Source: Streptomyces sp. CB02414 (lineage in GTDB: Bacteria; Actinomycetota; Actinomycetes; Streptomycetales; Streptomycetaceae). Taken from it: DNA of 64,000 nt. The notes beneath the pieces were generated by a model. The model worked only from the letters and a program-made list of their open reading frames with translations. It searched no databases and had not been told where the DNA came from. Position 1 is the first letter of the stretch; every line of letters starts with the position of its first letter. The stretch is taken from positions 496,001 through 560,000 of the forward strand of contig NZ_LIPF01000002.1 in NCBI RefSeq assembly GCF_001905385.1, in the 5' to 3' direction. A program made the translations under genes and the position numbers. This document shows positions 42,547 through 52,389 of this stretch, piece after piece.

Positions 42547-43110
42547 TCAGCCCCGCCCGCGAGCCCGGCGGGAGACCACGGCCCGCAGTACCCGGCGGCC
42601 CTCCGTGGAGATCTCCAGGGCGCGGCGCAGCCCGGCCGGGCCGTGGCCGGTGAGGGCGTCCAGGACGGTGAGCTGGCGGCGCAGTTCGGCGGCGACGAGC
42701 GGGGACTGCGACTCCGCGCCGCCCGTGACGCGGACGTCGTCCCCGAGGGCGGCGTCCGTCGCGGGGTCGAGGAGCCGGTGGACGCGGAGCGAGGCGACGG
42801 AACAGGCGTCGGCCCACGTCCGCAGTCCGGCCCCGGAGCACTCGGCGGGCGCCGCGTCCAGCATCCGGCGGGCCAGCAGCACGCACTCGTCCTCGCCGCT
42901 CGCGCCGGGCCCGGCGAGCGCGTCGCGCACCCGCTCCAGTTCCCGCGCCCAGCCGGCCCCGGCGGGGACGTCGGCGGCGAGGGTGGCCCACAGGGGTCGC
43001 AGGACCTCGTCACCGCCGTCCAGCAGAGGCAGGCAGCGATCCAAACAAGCCAGTCCGCTCCCGGCGAGTCCGCGTGCGTCGGCCCGCGCGATCAGTTCCA
43101 CCAGGCTCAT
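42547..43110 (-). CDS. Conserved hypothetical, helical protein
   Basis: 187 aa, Ala/Leu/Arg-rich and predicted all-helical, with no transmembrane segment or signal peptide. It begins 'MSLVELIARADARGLAGSGL' and has the acidic stretch 'ASGEDECVLLARRMLDAAPA'. The ATG at 43110 is well supported by GGGAGG 8 bases upstream. I do not recognise the family. It lies between two other unknown genes on the same strand and could share a transcript with them, though gaps of 87 and 180 bases leave this open. Confidence 0.65.
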   Translation of the reverse strand: MSLVELIARADARGLAGSGLACLDRCLPLLDGGDEVLRPLWATLAADVPAGAGWARELERVRDALAGPGASGEDECVLLARRMLDAAPAECSGAGLRTWADACSVASLRVHRLLDPATDAALGDDVRVTGGAESQSPLVAAELRRQLTVLDALTGHGPAGLRRALEISTEGRRVLRAVVSRRARGRG

Positions 43111-43197
43111 CCGGTGCCTCCCTGTTTCTGCCGTTCCGCCCCGCTCACGACCACGGAGCCCGCACTTTCCCCTACTGCGTGCGACGGCCCGGGAGTG

Positions 43198-43746
43198 TCA
43201 CAGCGGCACCACGCCCAGCCGGTCGAGGAACCGGAAGAAGAGGTTTTCGGCCACCGGGTCACCGGCGACGCCGTCAGCGGCTCCGCCCTCGGCACCGGCG
43301 GTGCCCGGGTCGGCCGCCAGCACGTCCGTCAGCTCCCCCGCGCTCGCGGCGCGCCCCGCCTCGGCCGCCCAGGCGACGGCGCGCTCGGCGGCGTCGCGGG
43401 GCTCGAGGAAGTAGTCCTCCAGGGTGAGCCCCTCCTTCTCCGCGCCGAGGTACCCGGCCATCGCGGACCGCGCCAGGCAGGTCGTCCACGCCCCGCTCTC
43501 GGGCGCCGCCGCCTCCACGACCACGCAGTCGCTGTCCATGACGTACCCGAACAGCGCGGGCGCGCCGGTCTGCCCGGCCAGGTCGTTCATGTTCCCGACG
43601 TCGCCGTCGCCGCCCGGGAACTCCCACACCTGCCAGCCGTCCGGCGCCGACCGGCGCAGCGTCATGTCCGCGGCGCCCGACAGCGCGTCCAGCTCCGTGA
43701 GCGGCCGCTCGGCCCGGCCCACGACGAAATAGCCCCAGTAGCCCAT
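43198..43746 (-). CDS. Conserved hypothetical protein
   Basis: 182 aa from ATG 43746, which has GGGGGGAG 8 bases upstream. It begins 'MGYWGYFVVGRAERPLTELD', then 'DGWQVWEFPGGDG' and 'GYVMDSDCVVVEAAAPESGA'. The C-terminal part is acidic and ends 'ENLFFRFLDRLGVVPL'. I recall similar Streptomyces proteins only as hypothetical. No membrane segment, no signal peptide. It ends 87 bases before the next unknown gene on the same strand. An immunity-like or regulatory role cannot be judged from sequence. Confidence 0.6.
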   Translation of the reverse strand: MGYWGYFVVGRAERPLTELDALSGAADMTLRRSAPDGWQVWEFPGGDGDVGNMNDLAGQTGAPALFGYVMDSDCVVVEAAAPESGAWTTCLARSAMAGYLGAEKEGLTLEDYFLEPRDAAERAVAWAAEAGRAASAGELTDVLAADPGTAGAEGGAADGVAGDPVAENLFFRFLDRLGVVPL

Positions 43747-43842
43747 GTCCCGGCTCCCCCCGCGTGTCCGTTCGGCTCGCCAAAAGACCACCACAGCCGT
43801 ACGGAAGTTCGCAGCCGTATCCGACAATCTCGTGCCGGGCGG

Positions 43843-45453
43843 TCAGTCGAGCCGGTTCGCCAGCGCCTTGAAGTCGGCCCAGGACAGCTCCGGCTTCTCC
43901 GGGTCCCACAGCTTCTGGACCGTCGCCGCCAGCGGCAGCCGGATGCCCTCGGCGACCTGCGCCTGCGTCTGGGCGTCCGGGATGTCGCCCCAGACCGCGA
44001 AGCTGCCGCCGAGTATCTGGTCGTCGTACTTGGCGTCGACCGCCTCCGTGCCCCGGATCACGCGCGGGGTCCACTGCTCGTAGATGCGCTCGCCGGTCGG
44101 GTAGACGAAGGTCAGCGGCTCGCCGAGGACGTAGTAGAGGAACTCGTCGTTGTAGTTGATGACCTTCCGGCCCGCGCTCAGGTACTCGGCGGGCTGCCGG
44201 GCGCCTATCTCCTTACCGGTCCAGTAGGCGACCTGGATCTCCTTCAGCGGCTCGACGGACGTGTCCTTGAAGAAGCCGTCGTTCCAGGCGCGCGGGGTGC
44301 GGTCGTGGGCCATGACCGTCTTGGCGCGGGCGTTGAGCCAGGCGGTGGTGAGGTCGGCGACGGTGCCGCCGGGGCCGTACGCCTCGCGGGCGGCGGCGGC
44401 CAGGTCCGGGTAGGACGCCTCGGGGTCGGGCACGACGAGCGCCTGGTACTCGTCGGCACCCAGGTGCCACTGCGAGCTGGGGAAGAGGTCGGCGTACTCG
44501 TTCAGCAGGTCGTCGACGATCTCGCCGGCCTCCGGCTTCGAGATGTCGATCGCGCCGCGCGTGGGCGTGCCCTGCGCGTTGCGCAGCTGGAGGCCGGGGT
44601 GGGCGGCGATCACGGCGCCGAGGTGTCCGGGCGAGTCGATCTCGGGGACGACGGTGATGTGGTGGGCGGCGGCGAGGTCGACGATCTCCTTGACCTGCGC
44701 CTTGGTCAGGTGGTCGTCGGAGACGATCTCGGGGTGCGAGTCGGACTCGATACGGAAGGCCTGGTCGTCGGAGAAGTGGAGGCCCAGCTCGTTGAACTTG
44801 AGGTCGCCGAGCTCGCGTATCCGGTCCTTGATCCAGTCGGCGTCGTAGTGCTTGCGGGCGATGTCGAGCATGAACCCGCGCCGCTCCTTGGCCGGCTCGT
44901 CCTTCACCTCGCCCTCCGGCGCGGTGCCGCCGCCGTCCACGGCCTGCTTCAGGGTCCGGGTGCCGTAGTAGACGCCCGCCTCGGCCGGCCCGGTGACGGT
45001 GACCCGGCCGTCGCGCACGGTCATGGTGTACGACTCCGGGTCGGCGCCCTTGTCCTGCTTGACGTCCAGCAGCAGGTCCCCGGCGCGTTCGTCGTCCTTC
45101 TCCCCCGCGTACGCCATGCCCAGCTCGCCGGCGATCAGCCGCCCCTCGTCGGCGAGGGAGGCGTCGGCGACGACCACGCGGTGGTCCTTCTCCGGCTGCC
45201 AGCCGGGGCCGCGGGCCGGGGTGTGCTCACGCACCGCCGGTATGGTGCGCGGCTCCTCGGAGAGCGGGTACGAGCGGCTGGGGCTGGGGGCCGCGGCCTC
45301 CTCCGAGGTGCGGGCGGCCGGCGCTCCCGGTCCGCCGTCCCCGTCGGTGGCCCAGAGGCCGACTCCCACGCCGAGGGCGGCGACCACCGTGCCGGCGATC
45401 ACGGCCCGCTGCCTCACCTTGTGCGCCGGTATCCGGCGTCCGTGCTGGCTCAC
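43843..45453 (-). CDS. Beta-N-acetylhexosaminidase (GH20), membrane-anchored or secreted
   Basis: 536 aa. An uncleaved-looking N-terminal transmembrane/signal segment (about 17-36, 'AVIAGTVVAALGVGVGLWAT') is followed by a Pro/Ser linker, a GH20b domain (about 70-180) and the catalytic barrel (about 185-530). The catalytic pair Asp334-Glu335 sits in 'WHLGADEYQAL'. Other GH20 signatures are 'RGFMLDIARKHYDADWIKDR' and 'VVPEIDSPGHLGAVIAAHPG'. It removes terminal N-acetylglucosamine-type sugars from chitin fragments, muropeptides or other glycans outside the cell. No DasR site (TGGTCTAGACCA-like) was found in the upstream gap. Confidence 0.88.
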   Translation of the reverse strand: MSQHGRRIPAHKVRQRAVIAGTVVAALGVGVGLWATDGDGGPGAPAARTSEEAAAPSPSRSYPLSEEPRTIPAVREHTPARGPGWQPEKDHRVVVADASLADEGRLIAGELGMAYAGEKDDERAGDLLLDVKQDKGADPESYTMTVRDGRVTVTGPAEAGVYYGTRTLKQAVDGGGTAPEGEVKDEPAKERRGFMLDIARKHYDADWIKDRIRELGDLKFNELGLHFSDDQAFRIESDSHPEIVSDDHLTKAQVKEIVDLAAAHHITVVPEIDSPGHLGAVIAAHPGLQLRNAQGTPTRGAIDISKPEAGEIVDDLLNEYADLFPSSQWHLGADEYQALVVPDPEASYPDLAAAAREAYGPGGTVADLTTAWLNARAKTVMAHDRTPRAWNDGFFKDTSVEPLKEIQVAYWTGKEIGARQPAEYLSAGRKVINYNDEFLYYVLGEPLTFVYPTGERIYEQWTPRVIRGTEAVDAKYDDQILGGSFAVWGDIPDAQTQAQVAEGIRLPLAATVQKLWDPEKPELSWADFKALANRLD

Positions 45454-45665
45454 AGCGCCAACCTAGGGCCGCGAGCTCCACCATGCGTCCACCACATGTT
45501 CTGAAACTCTCCCGTTCAGGTGAAATTCGGGCATCGGTCGGACACGCCATGCCGTCACTCGATAACGTGACGCCACTTCCTTCGCACAATCCCCTGCCGA
45601 CACACACGTGACGCCCACGAGGACCCACGCTGCCTGCGCACCGTCTCCCAGACTTCCCCGGCCGA

Positions 45666-46259
45666 GTGGCCATACCGGTACAAGCGCAAACCCGCGCCAC
45701 ACCGGTAACACCCTCTTCGCTGGAGCGCTTCAACACAGCGCCCTCCGACGAGGCCGCCCGGACCCTTCTGACCTGCCTGAACAGCCGCCACTGGGCCCAC
45801 CGCCTCACCTCCCACCGCCCCTACCCCGACCTCCCGTCCCTCCTGGCGGCCGCGGACGAGGCGGCGTACGACCTCTCCCCCGACGACCTGACAGAGGCCC
45901 TGGCCGCGGAAACCCTCCCACCCCTCCCCCAGGACACCTACGCGGCAGCCCACACGGCCCTGAACGCGGCGTACGCCGCGTACGAGGCGCGTTTCGGGCA
46001 TGTGTTCGTCATGTGCCTGGACGGCATGGACGCGGACGAGGCCCTGGACCACGTACTGGCAGGCATCCGGTCACGATTGGCAAACGATCCGGACGAAGAG
46101 CGCCTCGTCGCCTCCGAGGAACTGCGCCGCTTGGCAAGGGGCCGACTGGTCCAACTTTCAGGGGCGCGGGACCGTGACATCAGCGGCTCCGCCGCGCGGG
46201 CGCGACCAGCCACCGACGATCCGCACCCGGCAAACCACCCAAACCCCCCACCCCGGTAG
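45666..46259 (+). CDS. OHCU-decarboxylase-fold protein lacking the HPRIG motif
   Basis: 197 aa from GTG 45666; an upstream in-frame CTG is possible. The helical pattern 'SSLERFNTAPSDEAARTLLT', 'LPSLLAAADEAAYDLSPDDL', 'AAYAAYEARFGHVFVMC' and 'GIRSRLANDPDEERLVASEE' is that of 2-oxo-4-hydroxy-4-carboxy-5-ureidoimidazoline decarboxylase (UraD). However, the catalytic HPRIG stretch is replaced by 'ALAAETLPPLPQDTY', so the urate-pathway activity is doubtful. No uricase or transthyretin-like gene is nearby. The C-terminal 40 residues are low-complexity. It lies just upstream of sdhC on the same strand. Confidence 0.6.
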   Translation: MAIPVQAQTRATPVTPSSLERFNTAPSDEAARTLLTCLNSRHWAHRLTSHRPYPDLPSLLAAADEAAYDLSPDDLTEALAAETLPPLPQDTYAAAHTALNAAYAAYEARFGHVFVMCLDGMDADEALDHVLAGIRSRLANDPDEERLVASEELRRLARGRLVQLSGARDRDISGSAARARPATDDPHPANHPNPPPR

Positions 46260-46439
46260 CCGCCCCGCACTCACCCCACTGCTCCTTTGAGTGCAACTTT
46301 GATCACACAAGCAGGCCCCCCGTAAGCGCCGCAGGCAACCGTCGCTACGATGCTGGGGGCCGGTGGACCGTACCCGGCCGGGCCCGACCGACAAGGAAAG
46401 CCGGCGCGGCCCCAATCCCCGCTCCCGGAGGAAACTTCC

Positions 46440-46820
46440 GTGCCGGCTGGAACGCTGTACCGCGGCCGGGAAGGAATGTGGTCCTGGGTGGCTCACCGAG
46501 TCACCGGCGTCCTCATTTTCTTCTTCCTGTTCGTCCACGTGCTGGACACCGCTCTCGTCCGTGTGTCCCCTGAGGCCTACGACACCGTCGTGGCCACGTA
46601 CAAGACGCCGATCGTCGCGCTTCTGGAGTACGGCCTGGTGGCCGCCATCCTGTTCCACGCGCTCAACGGCCTGCGTGTCATCGCCGTCGACTTCTGGGTC
46701 AAGGGCGCCCGCTACCAGAAGCAGATGCTCTGGACCGTCGTCGGTCTGTGGGTCGTGCTGATGCTCGGGGCGATCTACCCCGTCCTCGGCCACGCCGCTC
46801 GTGAACTGTTCGGGAGCTGA
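46440..46820 (+). CDS. sdhC: Succinate dehydrogenase cytochrome b556 subunit
   Basis: 126 aa, three transmembrane helices (about 18-42, 58-85, 98-120). 'GREGMWSWVAHRVTGVLIFF' is the SdhC signature and His in 'FLFVHVLDTAL' or 'ILFHALNGLR' can ligate heme b. GTG 46440 has GGAG(GAAACTTCC) at good distance. First gene of sdhCDAB, with a 5-base gap to sdhD. A TACGAT -10-like hexamer at 46346-46351 could be the operon promoter. Confidence 0.93.
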   Translation: MPAGTLYRGREGMWSWVAHRVTGVLIFFFLFVHVLDTALVRVSPEAYDTVVATYKTPIVALLEYGLVAAILFHALNGLRVIAVDFWVKGARYQKQMLWTVVGLWVVLMLGAIYPVLGHAARELFGS

Positions 46821-46825
46821 CGCGC

Positions 46826-47314
46826 ATGTCGACCACTGAAACCACCGCCTCCGGCATCGGCCCCGTCGAGGGCGCCGGCGCCTCCGTCTACGACGTGGAC
46901 AATCCCGCGCCGCTGATCGAGCCGCCCCGCAAGCGGACCAAGAAGTCCCCGAAGTCCACGCGCGGCAACTTCGAGATGGCCGCCTGGCTCTTCATGCGCC
47001 TGTCCGGCGTCGTGCTGGTCGTCCTGGTCATCGGCCACCTGCTCATCCAGCTGGTGCTGGACGGCGGCGTGTCCAAGATCGGCTTCGCCTTCGTGGCCGG
47101 CCGCTGGGCCTCGCCGTTCTGGCAGGTCTGGGACCTGCTGATGCTGTGGCTGGCGATGCTGCACGGCGCGAACGGCCTGCGCACGGTCATCAACGACTAC
47201 GCGGAGCGCCCGAACACCCGCCTGTGGCTCAAGGGCCTGCTCTACACCGCCACGGTGTTCACCATCCTGCTGGGCACGCTGGTGATCTTCACCTTCGACC
47301 CGAACATCCGCTAG
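46826..47314 (+). CDS. sdhD: Succinate dehydrogenase membrane anchor subunit
   Basis: 162 aa. An unusually long polar N-terminus (about 50 residues, with '[19 protein letters not shown]') precedes three transmembrane helices (about 52-78, 90-118 and 132-155). His residues in '[13 protein letters not shown]' and '[17 protein letters not shown]' are candidate heme/quinone ligands. With SdhC it anchors the catalytic SdhAB part to the membrane and passes electrons to menaquinone. 19 bases separate it from sdhA. Confidence 0.92.
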   Translation: MSTTETTASGIGPVEGAGASVYDVDNPAPLIEPPRKRTKKSPKSTRGNFEMAAWLFMRLSGVVLVVLVIGHLLIQLVLDGGVSKIGFAFVAGRWASPFWQVWDLLMLWLAMLHGANGLRTVINDYAERPNTRLWLKGLLYTATVFTILLGTLVIFTFDPNIR

Positions 47315-47333
47315 GCACGGGGCTGCGAAAATC

Positions 47334-49087
<1,754 letters not shown>

Positions 49088-49088
<1 letters not shown>

Positions 49089-49861
49089 TGGCTACCCCTG
49101 TCATGGAGAAGAACGACTCGGCCCCCGAGCCCGGGTTCGCCGACTCCCCGTACATCACGGTCACCTTCCGCGTCCGCCGGTTCAACCCGGAGGTCTCGGC
49201 GGAGGCGACCTGGGAAGACTTCCAGCTGGAGATCGACCCGAAGGAGCGTGTCCTCGACGCGCTGCACAAGATCAAGTGGGACCTGGACGGAAGCCTGACC
49301 TTCCGCCGTTCCTGCGCGCACGGCATCTGCGGGTCGGACGCCATGCGGATCAACGGCAAGAACCGCCTCGCCTGCAAGACGCTGATCAAGGACGTCAGCC
49401 CCGAGAAGCCGATCACGGTCGAGGCCATCAAGGGCCTGACGGTCCTCAAGGACCTGGTCGTCGACATGGAGCCGTTCTTCCAGGCGTACCGGGACGTGAT
49501 GCCCTTCCTGATCACGAAGGACACCAACGAGCCGACGCGCGAGCGCCTGCAGTCCGCCGAGGACCGCGAGCGCTTCGACGACACGACCAAGTGCATCCTG
49601 TGCGCCGCGTGCACGTCCTCGTGCCCGGTGTTCTGGAACGACGGGCAGTACTTCGGCCCGGCCGCGATCGTGAACGCCCACCGCTTCATCTTCGACTCGC
49701 GTGACGAGGCCGGCGAGCAGCGGCTGGAGATCCTCAACGACCGCGACGGCGTCTGGCGCTGCCGCACGACCTTCAACTGCACGGACGCCTGCCCGCGCGG
49801 TATCGAGGTCACCAAGGCGATCGCGGAGGTGAAGCGGGCGCTGATCACGCGCCGCTTCTGA
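49088..49861 (+). CDS. sdhB: Succinate dehydrogenase iron-sulfur subunit
   Basis: 257 aa. An N-terminal 2Fe-2S ferredoxin domain has 'FRRSCAHGICGSDAM' and 'NRLAC'. The C-terminal domain holds 'CILCAACTSSCPVFW' and 'CTDACPRGIEVTKAI' for the 4Fe-4S and 3Fe-4S clusters. It relays electrons from SdhA FAD to the quinone site in SdhCD. Last gene of the operon, followed 18 bases later by a strong hairpin at 49879-49923. Confidence 0.97.
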
Positions 49862-49878
49862 CCCGCACGCGCCGAGCA

Positions 49879-49923
49879 CACGGCCGAGGGCCCCGATCGT
49901 GACGATCGGGGCCCTCGGCCGTG
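49879..49923. terminator. Perfect 22-bp inverted repeat after sdhB
   Basis: Arms 49879-49900 and 49902-49923 are perfectly complementary with one central base. In RNA the innermost pairs would open to give a normal loop. It lies between sdhB (+) and a TM2 gene (-) and should work as a bidirectional terminator. Confidence 0.88.
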
Positions 49924-49943
49924 CTACGGGGCCGTACGCGGCG

Positions 49944-50210
49944 TCAGCCGCGCAGCACGCGGCCCTCCTTGTCGGTGCGGTCCTTGCTGGTCAGGAAGAG
50001 GATGCCGTCGATCAGCGCCCAGAAGCCCAGGCCGCCGCAGGTGAGGAGCTGGGCGACGCCGACCCCGACGGAGCCCACGTAGAACCGGCCGATGCCCAGG
50101 CCGCCCAGGAATATCTGGAGCAGACCGGCGACGATCTTCGACTTGTCGGAGTACGGGCGGCCCTGCGGGTCGAAGCCGTAGGGCGCGGCGGGGTTCGGAG
50201 GGACGGTCAT
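49944..50210 (-). CDS. TM2-domain membrane protein 1
   Basis: 88 aa. A short Pro-rich head ('NPAAPYGFDPQGRPYSDKSK') is followed by the TM2 domain: helix 'IVAGLLQIFLGGLGIGRFYV', turn, and helix 'AQLLTCGGLGFWALIDGILF', ending 'KDRTDKEGRVLRG'. The ATG at 50210 has AGGAG 8 bases upstream; a longer frame to 50315 lacks one. TM2 proteins are small two-helix membrane proteins of unclear function. A close paralog lies at 50859-51305. The 236-bp gap upstream (50211-50446) shows nothing definite. Confidence 0.85.
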   Translation of the reverse strand: MTVPPNPAAPYGFDPQGRPYSDKSKIVAGLLQIFLGGLGIGRFYVGSVGVGVAQLLTCGGLGFWALIDGILFLTSKDRTDKEGRVLRG

Positions 50211-50446
50211 GGTGGTGCTCCTGGGGAGAGGTGGGAACGGGCCGGGACGGAACGGCCGCCCGGGGGCCCAGGAAGGAACACCGCTGATCGCGCACGGAAT
50301 TGCACGGCGGTCCACGTAGCGCCGTGGACGTCCCCCCTGTGCGAGGAGAGCTTAGAGAGACTGATGGGACTGACGGGAGTGGATTCGAGCGAACGTTCCC
50401 ATTCCGTGATCATACGATCGTCAACCCGCGCCGTGCTCCCGGCGTC

Positions 50447-50866
50447 TCAGACGAGGTTGCGCGCCACCGTCCACGCCACCGCCGTCAGCAGGATCAGCGC
50501 CTGGACCCACGGAGCGATCCGGGGCCGGTAGAAGCGCCCGCGCAGGCCCTCCACCGTCCAGCGGCCCCACAGCGCCAGCGCGAACGGCGCGGCGAGCAGC
50601 AGGACGCGGTTGTCCAGCCAGGCCGCCGCGAAGTGACCGTGCATCAGGTCGTACGTCATGCGGGTGCCGCCGCAGGCCGGACAGAGCAGCCCGGTGACGT
50701 ACCGGAACGGGCACTGGGGCAGGAGGTGCCCGGACTCGTGCGGGTCGGTGAACCACAGGTACCCGGCCCCCGCGGCGCCCGCGACGAGCACCGCGAGGGG
50801 CGCCGCCGCGGGATGCCACGACGGGCGCCGCCTCGCAGACGGTGCGGTGCGGGCCGCGTCAGCCAC
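50447..50866 (-). CDS. DUF2752 membrane protein
   Basis: 139 aa, about three transmembrane helices. The DUF2752 signature is the cysteine motif 'RYVTGLLCPACGGTRMTYDL' followed by 'HGHFAAAWLDNRVLLLAAPF'. The two Cys could bind metal or form a disulfide; the family has no established function. The start lies 8 bases inside the end of the upstream TM2 gene, so the two are coupled. It sits between two TM2 paralogs on the same strand. Confidence 0.85.
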   Translation of the reverse strand: MADAARTAPSARRRPSWHPAAAPLAVLVAGAAGAGYLWFTDPHESGHLLPQCPFRYVTGLLCPACGGTRMTYDLMHGHFAAAWLDNRVLLLAAPFALALWGRWTVEGLRGRFYRPRIAPWVQALILLTAVAWTVARNLV

Positions 50867-51305
50867 GCAGGATCCGCCCCTGGGCGTCCGTACGGTCGTT
50901 GCTGACCAGGTACATGATGCCGTCGATCAGCGCCCAGAAGCCGAGCCCGCCACAGGTGAGGAGCTGGGCTATGCCCATGCCGACGTTGCCGACGTAGAAC
51001 CGGCCGATGCCGAAGCTGCCGAGGAAGAGCTGGAGCACGCCGGCGACGATCTTCGACTTGTCGGAGACCGGGCGCCCGTAGGGGTCGTAGCCGTAGGGCG
51101 CGTTGGGGTCCGCGGCGTAGTAGCCGGGCGCCTGCTGGTAGGGGGTCTGGTAGCCGCCGGCGGGCTGCTGGTAGCCGCCGGGAGGCTGCTGCTGGTAGCC
51201 ACCCTGCGGGTAGCCGTAGGGACCGGCCTGATCGGTCGGGCCGGAGGCCTGGTTCGGGTAACCGTAACCGGGCGGCTGGTTCGGCTGCTGCGGCTGCTCG
51301 CTCAC
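50859..51305 (-). CDS. TM2-domain membrane protein 2 with Gln/Tyr/Pro/Gly-rich head
   Basis: 148 aa. Residues 1-75 are low-complexity with repeated 'GGYQQ' and 'PGYGYP' units, probably disordered. Residues about 82-148 form the TM2 domain, nearly the same as the protein at 49944-50210 ('SKIVAGVLQLFLGSFGIGRF' and 'LLTCGGLGFWALIDGIMYLV'). It overlaps the DUF2752 start by 8 bases. Its ribosome-binding site (AGGAGTGAC) is well placed. The long Gln/Tyr-rich head suggests phase-separating or polar-assembly behaviour, which is speculation. Confidence 0.85.
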   Translation of the reverse strand: MSEQPQQPNQPPGYGYPNQASGPTDQAGPYGYPQGGYQQQPPGGYQQPAGGYQTPYQQAPGYYAADPNAPYGYDPYGRPVSDKSKIVAGVLQLFLGSFGIGRFYVGNVGMGIAQLLTCGGLGFWALIDGIMYLVSNDRTDAQGRILRG

Positions 51306-51472
51306 AGTGGTGTCACTCCTGGACGTTGCGGAAAACTGCCGGTCATATTGCAGGACTGTACGAACAAAGAGAAGTCGGGGCCCTGGAGTACCGGTCCGCC
51401 CGACGAGTGACCCCGGCGCCGTCGTGTCGCCGGTTGCGCTCTCTTCGCTCCGCGCACACCTAATGTGACGTC

Positions 51473-51883
51473 ATGTCAGATCATGAGTCGTACGAACTGC
51501 TCGGGTTCGACAACGTGCTGCTGCCCGTCGGGGACCTCGGCGTGGCCGTCGACTTCTACGAGCGGGCCGGCTTCCCGGTCGCCTACCGGCTCGACGAGGC
51601 CGGGATCGCCCTGCTGAAGGTGGGGGTCGAGACACCGGGCCTCCTGCTGCGCCACGAGGAGGAGTTCGGGCGCCAGCCGCCGATGTGGCCCTCCGCGCGC
51701 GTGTGGCTGGAGGTGACGGACGCCCGCAGGGCCGCCCGCGAACTGCGCGACGCCGGGGTGCCGCCGCTCGACGAGCCGTTCCCCGTCGCCACCGGCTGGA
51801 CCGTCGAGTTCGCCGACCCGTGGGGGAACGTCATCGGCCTCACGGACTACAGCAAGCGGCCGGAGCTGGGCCGGCGACCGTGA
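51473..51883 (+). CDS. VOC-superfamily protein (glyoxalase/bleomycin-resistance-like)
   Basis: 136 aa, two beta-alpha-beta-beta-beta units: 'FDNVLLPVGDLGVAVDFYER' starts the first and 'ARVWLEVTDARRAARELRDA' the second, ending 'VEFADPWGNVIGLTDY', with the Glu/Asp typical of metal sites. Substrate unknown: dioxygenase, glyoxalase or antibiotic-binding roles all occur. The ATG at 51473 has no Shine-Dalgarno site; a TAATGT -10 hexamer ends 6 bases upstream (51461-51466), so a leaderless transcript is predicted. Confidence 0.8.
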   Translation: MSDHESYELLGFDNVLLPVGDLGVAVDFYERAGFPVAYRLDEAGIALLKVGVETPGLLLRHEEEFGRQPPMWPSARVWLEVTDARRAARELRDAGVPPLDEPFPVATGWTVEFADPWGNVIGLTDYSKRPELGRRP

Positions 51884-51905
51884 CGCGGACCACTCCGCCG
51901 CCGAG

Positions 51906-51964
51906 TTGAACGCGTTCAAAAGGAGGTCTACAGTCACCTCTGTCAGCGTTTTGAACGCGTTCAA
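51906..51964 (+). promoter_or_regulatory. TetR-type double operator around a promoter
   Basis: Two perfect copies of the palindrome TTGAACGCGTTCAA lie at 51906-51919 and 51951-51964 (centres 45 bp apart). The first contains a -35 (TTGAAC, 51906-51911), followed at 17 bp by a -10 TACAGT (51929-51934); the second lies in the start of the transcript, 13 bases before the ATG at 51978. The third gene of the unit encodes a TetR protein, so self-repression of the operon is very likely. Confidence 0.85.
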
Positions 51965-51977
51965 GAAGGGGTGGGGC

Positions 51978-52385
51978 ATGGACCGCACCGTCATCGCCTA
52001 CGTCATCTACCTGGTCGTCAGCATCGGTCTGACCGTCTGGGTGGCCCGCACGCTCAGCCGCAACGGCCGGATCTTCCTCGCCGATGTGCTGCACGGCAAC
52101 GAGAAGCTCGCCGACGCGGTCAACCACCTCCTGGTGGTGGGCTTCTACCTGGTGAACCTCGGCTTCGTCGCCCTCTACCTGAGCGGCGACGACACCATCG
52201 CCGACACCCGCGGCATCTTCGAGGCCCTGTCGACCAAGCTGGGCGTCGTACTGCTGGTGCTCGGCGTGATGCACCTGGGCAACGTCTGGGTGCTCAACAA
52301 GATCCGGCGGCGCGGGATGATGGAGCGGGAGCAGGTGCCGCCGGTCCCGCCGCAGGGCTGGGTGGCTCCGACGGCCGGGGCCTGA
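51978..52385 (+). CDS. Small membrane protein of the TetR-controlled operon
   Basis: 135 aa, about three transmembrane helices ('VIAYVIYLVVSIGLTVWVAR', 'LLVVGFYLVNLGFVALYLSG', 'LGVVLLVLGVMHLGNVWVLN'). A polar segment after TM1 reads 'NGRIFLADVLHGNEKLADAV' and the C-terminus is Pro-rich. I do not recognise a named family; the layout is broadly reminiscent of small DoxX-like or holin-like proteins but that is weak. The start has GGGGTGGGG upstream. It is first in an operon with a DCC-type protein (4-base gap) and the TetR gene. Confidence 0.75.
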   Translation: MDRTVIAYVIYLVVSIGLTVWVARTLSRNGRIFLADVLHGNEKLADAVNHLLVVGFYLVNLGFVALYLSGDDTIADTRGIFEALSTKLGVVLLVLGVMHLGNVWVLNKIRRRGMMEREQVPPVPPQGWVAPTAGA

Positions 52386-52389
52386 GCCG

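Noticed and set aside
45454..45665. DasR operator search upstream of the GH20 gene
   Set aside because: No sequence close to the TGGTCTAGACCA-type consensus was found.
46289..46320. Crp- or Rex-like site upstream of sdhC (GTG...CAC)
   Set aside because: The half-site spacing does not fit the Streptomyces Crp consensus, and the Rex arms do not match.
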